This document shows, piece after piece, positions 1 through 5,705 of a stretch of DNA of 11,190 nucleotides; the stretch's first letter is position 1, and the number at the start of each line of letters is the position of its first letter. Origin of the DNA: Prevotella sp. UBA1104 (GTDB lineage: Bacteria; Bacteroidota; Bacteroidia; Bacteroidales; Bacteroidaceae). The translations under genes were made by a program, and so were the position numbers. The notes beneath the pieces were generated by a model, which worked only from the letters and a program-made list of their open reading frames with translations, was not told where the DNA came from and searched no databases. Location of the stretch: NCBI GenBank assembly GCA_002314055.1, contig DCBP01000023.1:1-11190 (forward strand), given 5' to 3'.

Positions 1-29
1 ACAACAAGTACAACACGCAGCGTGCGTAA
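1..29 (+). CDS. possible 3' tail of a plus-strand gene
   Basis: Reading from base 3, eight codons (NKYNTQRA) end in TAA at 27-29. They are richer in G and C at third positions than the AT-rich DNA that follows, which would fit the last codons of a gene extending off the left edge. Eight residues cannot identify a family and could occur by chance. This is a guess from base composition and an open frame only. Confidence 0.2.
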
Positions 30-190
30 CAAGCATGAAAGTTGTTTGGGTTATTTATGTTGTTACGGTTGTTTTAAATATAAATGTTTTGTTGTTTGTA
101 TAAACTAATTGTGAATAGCTACTTAATGAAAAAGACAAGCAAAAGAGAAAGTGGGGAGATAGTATTTGGCTGCAGCAATATAAAGTAGCA
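30..190. other. AT-rich intergenic stretch, nothing recognised
   Basis: Low-GC DNA between the possible gene tail and the terminator of the Bax inhibitor-1 family gene. I see no TAnnTTTG promoter box on either strand, no convincing reading frame and no RNA gene. Confidence 0.5.
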
Positions 191-191
191 A

Positions 192-218
192 AAAAGGTGC
201 CCTATAGATGCACCTTTT
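192..218 (-). terminator. intrinsic terminator downstream of the BI-1 family gene
   Basis: AAAAGGTGC at 192-200 pairs with GCACCTTTT at 210-218 around a 9-nt loop. Read on the minus strand, the stem runs into six T residues, the usual form of a Rho-independent terminator. It lies about 90 nt beyond the stop of the minus-strand gene ending at 309. The plus-strand side has only four T residues, so termination in that direction would be weaker. Confidence 0.75.
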
Positions 219-261
219 GTGCAGCTATAAAGCACCGCGAGTATTTGATAGAAATACCGAC

Positions 262-302
262 TGCGTTTGTATGCTTTGCCAAGGGTAAAGCATACAAACG
301 CA
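262..302. repeat. long perfect dyad just after the BI-1 stop codon
   Basis: TGCGTTTGTATGCTTT (262-277) is the exact reverse complement of 287-302. On the plus strand the stem extends inward by a G-U and two G-C pairs to a 3-nt AAG loop. It starts 7 nt after the stop codon of the minus-strand gene. No T run follows on the minus strand, so it is not a classic terminator. It may protect the 3' end of the mRNA or pause polymerase ahead of the terminator at 192-218. A second small hairpin (GTATTT/AAATAC, 241-257) lies between the two. Confidence 0.7.
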
Positions 303-308
303 AACGGA

Positions 309-1025
309 TTAGTCTCTGTTGTTTCCGAAAATGCGGAGCAGCATGAGGAAGAGGTTCACGAAGTCGAGATAAAGAGTGAGCGAACCGAGCAATGCCAGCT
401 TCTGCATGCCCTCGTTCATGTCGTCAGCCTCGTAGAGCATCATCTTTATCTTCTGAGAATCATAAGCCGTAAGTCCGACAAACACCACCACACCGACGTA
501 GCTCACAATCATATCGAGCATCGAACTGCCAAGGAAGATGTTCACAACGGTGGCTATGACAATGCCGATGAGTCCGATGAAAAGGATCTTGCCGAGCGAC
601 GTGAGGTCAGTCTTGGTAGTATATCCTATAAATGCCATTACGGCGAACACGCCTGCCGTAATGAAGAACACGCTTGCAATAGACTGCATCGTGAACGCCA
701 TGAAGATAACCGACAGGGTGGCTCCGTTAAGGATGGAATATACTACGAAGAGTAGTGTTGCCACGGCTGCCGACAAGCGGTTTATGGCACCCGATATAGC
801 TACTACGAGGGCGAATTCGCCAATGAGGAGTCCCCAAAACAACATCTTGTTTGTTACTATCGTATATGCTATCCCCGGAGTGGTGGCAATGCCGTAGGCT
901 GTAAGACCGGTGATTACAAGAGCGAGGGTCATCCATAGATAGACCTTTCTCATAAGGGCGGGGAAGGCAAGCGATACTACGCCCTCCTTCTCGTCAATCA
1001 TTCTGTAAAGCTTTTCTTCATTCAT
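309..1025 (-). CDS. Bax inhibitor-1/YccA family membrane protein
   Basis: A 238-residue, very hydrophobic protein with about seven transmembrane segments, the usual size for bacterial members of the BI-1/TMBIM (UPF0005) family. Family hallmarks are visible: YSILNGATLS around residues 96-105, GYTTKTDLT near 134-142, TAYDSQ with Asp189, and LYLDFVNLFL with Asp221. The two aspartates match the positions of the pH-sensing pair described for the Bacillus homologue YetJ, a calcium-leak protein. Function in Bacteroidota is not established; a role in ion homeostasis of the inner membrane is inferred from the family. The ATG at 1023-1025 follows a good -7 box by about 50 nt, and the gene appears monocistronic, ending in hairpins at 302-192. 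Confidence 0.93.
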   Translation of the reverse strand: MNEEKLYRMIDEKEGVVSLAFPALMRKVYLWMTLALVITGLTAYGIATTPGIAYTIVTNKMLFWGLLIGEFALVVAISGAINRLSAAVATLLFVVYSILNGATLSVIFMAFTMQSIASVFFITAGVFAVMAFIGYTTKTDLTSLGKILFIGLIGIVIATVVNIFLGSSMLDMIVSYVGVVVFVGLTAYDSQKIKMMLYEADDMNEGMQKLALLGSLTLYLDFVNLFLMLLRIFGNNRD

Positions 1026-1075
1026 AATACTTCTGTTTTCTTTATTAGTTAAACATACTTATATTCATTGTTTTA

Positions 1076-1083
1076 CAAATATA
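1076..1083 (-). promoter_or_regulatory. promoter -7 box for the BI-1 family gene
   Basis: The minus strand reads TATATTTG, an exact match to the Bacteroidota TAnnTTTG box, about 50 nt upstream of the ATG at 1025. I see no clear TTG at the -33 spacing. Confidence 0.6.
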
Positions 1084-1154
1084 CGTACAAAGAATGACAT
1101 ACGCTACATGATTTATAAAATTTCGTCTATAATTAACATTTTATGCATCATTCT

Positions 1155-1252
1155 ACCCTCACACTTACCCTCACACCCCTCACACCTACCCTCACACCCT
1201 GAAACACCGATAAACAGGGACTTTCAAGGCTATGGGTGAGGGTGTGAGGGTA
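1155..1252. repeat. CCTCACAC repeat element with an inverted arm
   Basis: Four CCTCACAC copies (1157, 1169, 1178, 1190) lie in a T/C-only to A/C-rich tract spaced 12, 9 and 12 nt apart. The last copy is part of TACCCTCACACCCT (1187-1200), whose exact reverse complement lies at 1239-1252, leaving a 38-nt loop. The result is a C-rich direct-repeat arm and a foldback, resembling a REP-like or miniature intergenic element. It sits between divergent promoters and encodes nothing I can see. Confidence 0.7.
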
Positions 1253-1379
1253 AATTTACCAAAAAAACTTTTTTTTTATTTCCACCTGATAAGCATAATC
1301 AAGATACCAAGAAACACACTAAGCGAACGAAAGAAGAAACTTGCTTATTTTCCGAAACGTTAGGATTTTCTCCGTTTTC

Positions 1380-1410
1380 TTGTTTGTTCGGAATTTTCTT
1401 GCTACCTTTG
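1380..1410 (+). promoter_or_regulatory. promoter for the DUF59 gene (and probably lpxH)
   Basis: TACCTTTG at 1403-1410 matches TAnnTTTG exactly. TTG at 1380-1382 lies 20 nt upstream, a good -33 spacing. Transcription would start near 1415, about 20 nt before the ATG at 1438. This rules out the in-frame TTG at 1384, which lies inside the promoter. The 1253-1379 stretch upstream is AT-rich (A7-C-T9 at 1261-1277) and holds nothing else I recognise. Confidence 0.75.
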
Positions 1411-1437
1411 TATAATATAAGGAATAAAGAACATATT

Positions 1438-1755
1438 ATGACACAGGAAGAAAAGACAAAGATAGAGGAAAGAATAGTTGACGTACTGAAAACCGTTTAC
1501 GACCCGGAAATTCCTGTCAATATCTACGACCTCGGACTGATTTACAAGATTGAAGTGAACGACGACGGCAACGTGGATATCGACATGACTTTCACGGCTC
1601 CGTCATGCCCCGCTGCCGACTTCATCCTTGAGGACGTTAGACAGAAGGTGGACACACTGGAGGGAGTAAAATCGGCTAACGTGAACCTCGTGTTTGAGCC
1701 GGCTTGGGACCAAAGCATGCTCAGCGAAGAGGCACGGTTGGAAATGGGACTGTGA
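1438..1755 (+). CDS. MIP18/DUF59 family iron-sulfur cluster assembly protein
   Basis: A 105-residue cytosolic protein of the DUF59 (SufT/PaaD-like, MIP18) family, whose members help deliver Fe-S clusters to target proteins. It shows DPEIPVNIYDLGLIY at 22-36, TAPSCPAA with the conserved Cys57 at 53-60, and the typical tail EPAWDQSMLSEEARLEMGL at 87-105. It is full length for the single-domain form. The start is the ATG at 1438, since the promoter box ends at 1410. No promoter box was found in the 191 bp before lpxH, so the two genes may share a transcript. The exact client proteins cannot be read from the sequence. Confidence 0.92.
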   Translation: MTQEEKTKIEERIVDVLKTVYDPEIPVNIYDLGLIYKIEVNDDGNVDIDMTFTAPSCPAADFILEDVRQKVDTLEGVKSANVNLVFEPAWDQSMLSEEARLEMGL

Positions 1756-1935
1756 GTTTAGAGTTTAAAATGTAGAATGTAGAGTTGTCTGCCTATGGCA
1801 GATTAAGATTTAAGAATTCAGAGTTATATCAACTACAAATTCTTAAATCTGAACTCTTAAATCCCCAACTCTTAATTCAATAACTTTTAATCGCAGCGAA
1901 GCGAGAATAACTCTTAATTCATAACTCTAAACTCA
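1753..1935. repeat. nested inverted repeats, possible relic of a mobile cassette
   Basis: TGAGTTTAGAGTT (1753-1765, which begins with the TGA stop of the preceding gene) is the exact reverse complement of 1923-1935. Inside it, AGATTTAAGAATT (1806-1818) is the exact reverse complement of 1838-1850. The region is full of degenerate copies of AACTCTTAATTC and its complement, plus a GC-rich patch with TCGC/GCGA arms (1891-1904). It has no reading frame and no promoter box. The layout, repeats abutting a stop codon and ending just before the next gene's start, resembles the cassette at 4064-4561 but without a gene. Confidence 0.65.
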
Positions 1936-1946
1936 TAATTCGAATT

Positions 1947-2711
1947 ATGAAAAACGTATATATTCTATCTGACGCCCACCTCGGCTCGCTCGCCATTGAA
2001 CATGGCAGAATGCACGAACGGCGACTTGTACGTTTCCTTGACGACATCAAGCATAAGGCAGCTGCCGTTTATCTGCTCGGCGACATGTTTGACTTCTGGT
2101 ATGAATACAAATATGTTGTGCCGAAGGGATATACGCGCTTCCTCGGAAAACTGTCGGAACTGACCGACATGGGAGTGGAGGTGCATTACTTCACCGGCAA
2201 CCACGATATCTGGATGTACGGATATCTGGAGGAGGAATGTGGCGTTATTCTACATAAGAAGCCGGAGACGGTGGACATCTACGGCAAGGTGTTTTATCTT
2301 GCTCACGGCGACGGACTGGGCGATCCGGACCGCAACTTCAAGATTATCCGCAAGATTTTCCACAGTCACCTGTGTCAAAGGCTTTTCAGCTCGCTGCATC
2401 CCCGTTGGGGCATGTGGTTCGGACTGGAATGGGCTAAGCGCAGCCGACTGAAGCGTGCCGACGGCAAGGAACCGCCTTATATGGGTGAGGATAAGGAATA
2501 CCTCGTAAGGTATACAAAGGAATACATGAAGACTCACCCCAACGTGGACTATTATATATATGGTCACCGCCACATCGAGCTCGACCTTAACCTGTCGCGC
2601 AAAGTGAGGATGATGATTCTCGGCGACTGGATATGGCAGTTCTCCTATGTAGTGTTCGACGGGGAGCATCTCTTCCTTGAGGAATATGTGGAGGGAGAGA
2701 GCAAATTGTAA
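1947..2711 (+). CDS. lpxH: UDP-2,3-diacylglucosamine diphosphatase
   Basis: A 254-residue metallophosphoesterase of the LpxH type. It hydrolyses UDP-2,3-diacylglucosamine to lipid X and UMP, an early lipid A step at the cytosolic face of the inner membrane. The calcineurin-like metal ligands appear in order: SDAHLG (Asp9, His11), GDMFDFW (Asp46), TGNHD (Asn85, His86), AHGDGLG (His120) and YGHRHIE (His207, His209). Length and motif order fit LpxH. The ATG at 1947 directly follows the repeat region. The gene ends 70 nt before a strong terminator and is convergent with ackA. Confidence 0.9.
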   Translation: MKNVYILSDAHLGSLAIEHGRMHERRLVRFLDDIKHKAAAVYLLGDMFDFWYEYKYVVPKGYTRFLGKLSELTDMGVEVHYFTGNHDIWMYGYLEEECGVILHKKPETVDIYGKVFYLAHGDGLGDPDRNFKIIRKIFHSHLCQRLFSSLHPRWGMWFGLEWAKRSRLKRADGKEPPYMGEDKEYLVRYTKEYMKTHPNVDYYIYGHRHIELDLNLSRKVRMMILGDWIWQFSYVVFDGEHLFLEEYVEGESKL

Positions 2712-2731
2712 ATGAAAATATAAGGATGACA

Positions 2732-2777
2732 GGACTTATAAGATTTATAGGACATATAGGTCTTATAGAACTATAAA
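2732..2777. repeat. degenerate 9-bp tandem repeat
   Basis: After a leading GGACTTATAA come four 9-mers in register: GATTTATAG, GACATATAG, GTCTTATAG and AACTATAAA (2742-2777). The shared core is TATAG. It lies in the 3' untranslated part of lpxH just before the terminator. No role is evident. Confidence 0.6.
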
Positions 2778-2781
2778 CACT

Positions 2782-2813
2782 AATAAAGGCTGCGATTTCT
2801 CGCAGCCTTTATT
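2782..2813. terminator. two-way intrinsic terminator between lpxH and ackA
   Basis: AATAAAGGCTGCGA (2782-2795) and TCGCAGCCTTTATT (2800-2813) form a perfect 14-bp stem with a TTTC loop. The A/T-rich ends give a U-rich tail on both strands, so it can end lpxH transcripts rightward and ackA transcripts leftward. Confidence 0.9.
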
Positions 2814-2831
2814 TATGGAGTATCTCCTTCC

Positions 2832-2844
2832 CTCCCTTCGGGAG
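2832..2844. other. small CTCCC/GGGAG hairpin after ackA
   Basis: CTCCC (2832-2836) pairs with GGGAG (2840-2844) around TTC, followed on the plus strand by AGCCAGGGTGGG. It has no U tract. Similar C/G hairpins recur between genes in Bacteroidota as I remember them, but that is recollection rather than something seen here. Confidence 0.4.
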
Positions 2845-2860
2845 AGCCAGGGTGGGTTTC

Positions 2861-4057
2861 TTATTTCACCAATGCCATAGTATCCGAAGCAATCATCAGT
2901 TCCTCGTCGGTAGGAATGACAACAACAGTTACCTTTGAGTTTGGAGTAGAGATAATAGCCTCTTCGCCATGGATACCCATGTTCTTCTCGGCGTCAATCT
3001 CAACACCCATAAAGCTCAAGCCCTTGCAAACGCTCTCACGCATATTTGCCTGGTTCTCACCAACTCCGGCTGTGAACACGATGATGTCGCAACCGTTCAT
3101 GGCAGCAGCGTATGCTCCTACGTATTTGCGGACACGATAGCAATACATGTCGAAGGCGAGTGTTGCACGCTCGTTGCCAGCCTCGCGAGCTGAGAAAATC
3201 TCGCGCATATCTGATGAAATGCCAGATACACCGAGCAAGCCGCTCTTCTTGTTCAAGAGGTTTGACATGCCGTCGGCATCCAAACCAAGCTTCTTCTCGA
3301 TAAAGGTTACGGCACCGCCGTCGATATCACCGCTGCGGGTTCCCATCATCAAGCCCTCCAGTGGAGTGAGTCCCATTGAGGTGTCAACACACTTGCCGTC
3401 TTTTACTGCTGCGATGCTACCGCCGTTGCCGATATGACAGGTGATAATCTTCTTGCCCTCTGCCTTTACGCCGAGGTATTCGCAAACGCGCTGTGAGACA
3501 TAGCGGTGGCTGGTTCCGTGGAAACCGTAGCGACGCACGCCATATTTCTCGTACAGTTCGTAAGGAATGGCATACATATATGCCTCTTTAGGCATTGTCT
3601 GGTGGAAAGCGGTATCGAAGACGCCCACCTGTGGAAGTCCCGGCATCAGCTCCTGTACGGCATGAACACCTTTCAGGTTGGCTGGGTTGTGCAATGGAGC
3701 GAGGTCTGACACTGCCTCGAAAGCCTTGAGCACCTCGTCGGTGAGCAATACGCTCTTGTTGAACTTCTCTCCGCCGTGTACCATACGGTGGCCTACGGCA
3801 TCGATTTCCTTCAGGTCTTTGATTACGCCGATTTCAGGATCGGTGAGCAGACTGAAGATGAACTTCACTCCCTCTGTATGCTCCGGAATGTCGTGCATAA
3901 TGGTTTTCTTCTCACCATTGGCGAGTTTCACTTTTACGAATGCTCCGTCGAGTCCTACACGCTCTGCACCTCCCGATGTCATGACAGTCTTGCTGTCCAT
4001 ATCGTAAAGGGCATATTTTATTGATGAACTACCACAGTTCAGTACTAGTATTTTCAT
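2861..4057 (-). CDS. ackA: acetate kinase
   Basis: A 398-residue acetate kinase (ASKHA fold). It converts acetyl phosphate and ADP to acetate and ATP, the energy-yielding end of acetate fermentation in the cytosol. Visible signatures are LNCGSSSIKY with Asn7, VGHRMVHGGEKF with Arg91, GVFDTAFHQTMP with Asp148, GFHGTSH with His180, HIGNGGSIAAV at 208-218 and GTRSGDIDGG with Arg241. It is full length and intact. It lies downstream of pta on the same strand, as usual, but the two are separated by an inserted cassette whose repeat arm ends 6 nt before this ATG. Transcription from the pta promoter is likely; no separate promoter box was found. Confidence 0.97.
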   Translation of the reverse strand: MKILVLNCGSSSIKYALYDMDSKTVMTSGGAERVGLDGAFVKVKLANGEKKTIMHDIPEHTEGVKFIFSLLTDPEIGVIKDLKEIDAVGHRMVHGGEKFNKSVLLTDEVLKAFEAVSDLAPLHNPANLKGVHAVQELMPGLPQVGVFDTAFHQTMPKEAYMYAIPYELYEKYGVRRYGFHGTSHRYVSQRVCEYLGVKAEGKKIITCHIGNGGSIAAVKDGKCVDTSMGLTPLEGLMMGTRSGDIDGGAVTFIEKKLGLDADGMSNLLNKKSGLLGVSGISSDMREIFSAREAGNERATLAFDMYCYRVRKYVGAYAAAMNGCDIIVFTAGVGENQANMRESVCKGLSFMGVEIDAEKNMGIHGEEAIISTPNSKVTVVVIPTDEELMIASDTMALVK

Positions 4058-4063
4058 AATTTT

Positions 4064-4095
4064 AATGAAGAATGAAGAATGAAGAATGAAGAATG
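4064..4095. repeat. left AATGAAG heptamer array (inverted-repeat arm)
   Basis: Four complete tandem copies of AATGAAG (4064-4091) plus AATG. It is the exact reverse complement of 4530-4561. It occupies the ackA ribosome-binding region on the minus strand, ending 6 nt from the start codon. Confidence 0.9.
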
Positions 4096-4126
4096 TAAGT
4101 TACTCTTCAAGTCAACATCACCTCAT

Positions 4127-4513
4127 TCATTTTACTATTGCTTGATTATTTCGTTTAACCGTTTTTATTGAGGCAACCAACAAGGCTATTAGTTCCTGGC
4201 AATCATTTGCCATACTTTCAAATTCTTTTTGAGATATATAGTCTGTATCTAAAAGCAAGTTTAACCAATTCATAGTCTCGTTGGCCTCTTTAAGAGATAT
4301 ATACAGTTTTGAAGTGAAGTCTGAAGGACTCTGAGCGAATTCCGATTCGTGCACATTTGCCGACACAGAAGTTCCTGAGCGCAATAGCTGTCTAAAGATA
4401 TCATGCATTCTTTTGTCTTTATCTGCAAGATATCTGAATAATTTTACTATTCTCACAGCAAAGGCATAGCTTTTAATATGCAGGATAGAACCTTCCCTTT
4501 TATAATTTATCAT
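4127..4513 (-). CDS. four-helix bundle protein, 23S rRNA intervening-sequence-protein family
   Basis: A 128-residue protein of the S23/IVP four-helix-bundle family (TIGR02436-like; the DGR accessory protein Avd shares this fold). The family core is clear: KSYAFAVRIVKLFRYL near 14-29, then RQLLRSGTSVSANVHESE near 41-58, DFTSKLYISLKEANETMNWLNLL near 65-87, and a basic C-terminal tail. Members form barrel-shaped pentamers and bind nucleic acid in the DGR case; the molecular role here is unknown. The ATG at 4511-4513 is chosen because the upstream in-frame TTG (4517-4519) is part of a promoter box. It is nested in inverted repeats between pta and ackA, on their strand, and is more AT-rich than either, which suggests acquisition. 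No reverse transcriptase is nearby. Confidence 0.85.
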   Translation of the reverse strand: MINYKREGSILHIKSYAFAVRIVKLFRYLADKDKRMHDIFRQLLRSGTSVSANVHESEFAQSPSDFTSKLYISLKEANETMNWLNLLLDTDYISQKEFESMANDCQELIALLVASIKTVKRNNQAIVK

Positions 4514-4516
4514 TGG

Positions 4517-4524
4517 CAAAGGTA
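4517..4524 (-). promoter_or_regulatory. promoter -7 box inside the cassette
   Basis: The minus strand reads TACCTTTG, an exact TAnnTTTG match, 3 nt before the ATG at 4513. Transcription would begin about at the start codon, giving a leaderless or nearly leaderless mRNA. No TTG is found at the -33 spacing, since that position falls in the AATGAAG array, so it may be weak. Confidence 0.45.
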
Positions 4525-4527
4525 AAA

Positions 4528-4561
4528 TTCATTCTTCATTCTTCATTCTTCATTCTTCATT
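4528..4561. repeat. right CTTCATT heptamer array (inverted-repeat arm)
   Basis: A partial TTCATT followed by four CTTCATT copies, the last ending on the first base (4561) of the pta stop triplet as read on the plus strand. Bases 4530-4561 are exactly complementary to 4064-4095. Confidence 0.9.
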
Positions 4562-5574
4562 TACTGCTTTTTAGCGTCCATTGCCTGGCAAGCTGTGATT
4601 GCCACCATCTTGTAGATATCGTCTACGGAGCAACCGCGACTCAGGTCGTTTACCGGGCGTGCGATACCCTGGAGGATTGGTCCGAGAGCTACGGCATCAC
4701 CAAGACGCTGAACAAGTTTGTAGGCAATGTTTCCTACTTCGAGGCATGGGAATACGAGCACGTTTGCCTTGCCGGCGATGTCGCTGCCCGGTGCCTTCTT
4801 CTCGCCTACCGACGGAACGAGGGCTGCATCTGCCTGAAGCTCACCGTCTACCTTCAGTTCCGGAGCGAGTTCCTTTGCCAGCTTTGTAGCCTCAACCACC
4901 TTGTCTACTACCTCGTGCTTTGCACTGCCCTTTGTTGAGAAGCTCAGCATTGCCACACGTGGGTCTGCGAAGCCTGCAACGGATTTTGCTGTCTGTGCGG
5001 TGCAAACGGCAATCTGTGCCAACTGCTGTGCGTCTGGCATTGGGGTAACGGCAACGTCGCCTACTACCAACACGCCGTTCTCACCATACTGTGGCTGCTT
5101 TGTGATGAGGAGCATAGCACCGCTCACGCATGTGATGCCAGGAGCACACTTGATAATCTGGAGCGCTGGACGAAGAGTGTCGCCTGTTGTGCTGAGCGCA
5201 CCTGAAATCTGTCCGTCGGCATCGCCTGTCTTGATAATCATGCAGCCGAGGTAGAGAGGGTTCTTCACAAGCTCGCGAGCCTGCTCTATTGTCATGCCCT
5301 TCTTCTTGCGAAGCTCTGCCAGGAGGGCAGCATACTCTTCGCTCTTAGGGTTATTCTCTGGATCGATAAGGGTTGCCTTGTCAATGTTTTTCAGTCCCCA
5401 CTTTTCTGCGAGAGCATGTATCTCGTCTGGGTTACCGATAAGAATAAGGTTAGCGATATCGTCAGCCAATACCTGGTCGGCTGCTCTAAGTGTACGCTCC
5501 TCTGTTGCCTCCGGGAGCACGATGCGCTGCTTGTTGCTCTTTGCGCGTTCGATGATTGATTGTACTAAATCCAT
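4561..5574 (-). CDS. pta: phosphate acetyltransferase
   Basis: A 337-residue, single-domain Pta (PTA_PTB family) without the N-terminal regulatory domains of the long enterobacterial form. It converts acetyl-CoA and phosphate to acetyl phosphate and CoA, feeding ackA. Conserved stretches include RIVLPEATEERTLRAA (17-32), GQISGALSTTGDTLRPA (121-137), RVAMLSFSTKGSAKH (206-220), DGELQADAALVPSVG (243-257) and GPILQGIARPVNDLSRG (298-314). The ATG at 5572-5574 follows a good promoter box by about 75 nt. It is the first gene of a pta, four-helix-bundle, ackA transcription unit. Its stop codon shares one base with the cassette repeat, so the protein is intact. Confidence 0.97.
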   Translation of the reverse strand: MDLVQSIIERAKSNKQRIVLPEATEERTLRAADQVLADDIANLILIGNPDEIHALAEKWGLKNIDKATLIDPENNPKSEEYAALLAELRKKKGMTIEQARELVKNPLYLGCMIIKTGDADGQISGALSTTGDTLRPALQIIKCAPGITCVSGAMLLITKQPQYGENGVLVVGDVAVTPMPDAQQLAQIAVCTAQTAKSVAGFADPRVAMLSFSTKGSAKHEVVDKVVEATKLAKELAPELKVDGELQADAALVPSVGEKKAPGSDIAGKANVLVFPCLEVGNIAYKLVQRLGDAVALGPILQGIARPVNDLSRGCSVDDIYKMVAITACQAMDAKKQ

Positions 5575-5650
5575 GATTTATTGTTTTTTAATAAGTTTGT
5601 TTTCTCTATTAGATTCGGCGGTGTAGACTATGTGCATCGCTGATACCTTG

Positions 5651-5658
5651 CAAAAGTA
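5651..5658 (-). promoter_or_regulatory. promoter -7 box for pta-ackA
   Basis: The minus strand reads TACTTTTG followed by CA, matching TAnnTTTG, about 75 nt upstream of the pta ATG. No obvious TTG lies 19-20 nt upstream. The ~70-nt leader shows no riboswitch I recognise. Confidence 0.65.
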
Positions 5659-5705
5659 AGAATTTTATTTTATAAGTGAGGACTTTTTGTTGAGTTTTTT
5701 TGCTG

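Larger units (their letters stand above)
4064..4561. mobile_element. IVS-like cassette inserted between pta and ackA
   Basis: About 498 bp bounded by perfect 32-bp inverted repeats (4064-4095 and 4530-4561), each made of tandem AATGAAG/CTTCATT heptamers. It encloses one small gene of the four-helix-bundle 23S rRNA intervening-sequence-protein family. The right end shares one base with the pta stop codon and the left end is 6 nt from the ackA start. The enclosed DNA is more AT-rich than pta and ackA. Intervening sequences in 23S rRNA of some bacteria have the same design, terminal complementary arms around a gene of this family. Mobility is inferred from this layout; no transposase is present. 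Confidence 0.6.

Noticed and set aside
267..755. Long plus-strand reading frame across the BI-1 gene
   Set aside because: It is the complement of the BI-1 family gene, is rich in His and Glu with no family features, and starts inside the hairpin at 262-302.
1155..1197. CRISPR array
   Set aside because: The CCTCACAC units are 8 bp, unevenly spaced by 1-4 nt, with no spacers or cas genes.
1384..1437. TTG start 18 codons upstream for the DUF59 gene
   Set aside because: It lies within the promoter, before the -7 box at 1403-1410, and the extra residues do not resemble the family N-terminus.
4127..4513. Diversity-generating retroelement accessory gene (Avd)
   Set aside because: The fold family is shared, but there is no reverse transcriptase, template repeat or variable repeat in the window.
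4514..4519. TTG start for the four-helix-bundle gene
   Set aside because: The TTG belongs to the TACCTTTG box and an ATG follows two codons later.
4513..4938. Plus-strand frame beginning with a signal-peptide-like stretch
   Set aside because: The hydrophobic start is only the translated CTTCATT array, and the rest is the complement of pta.
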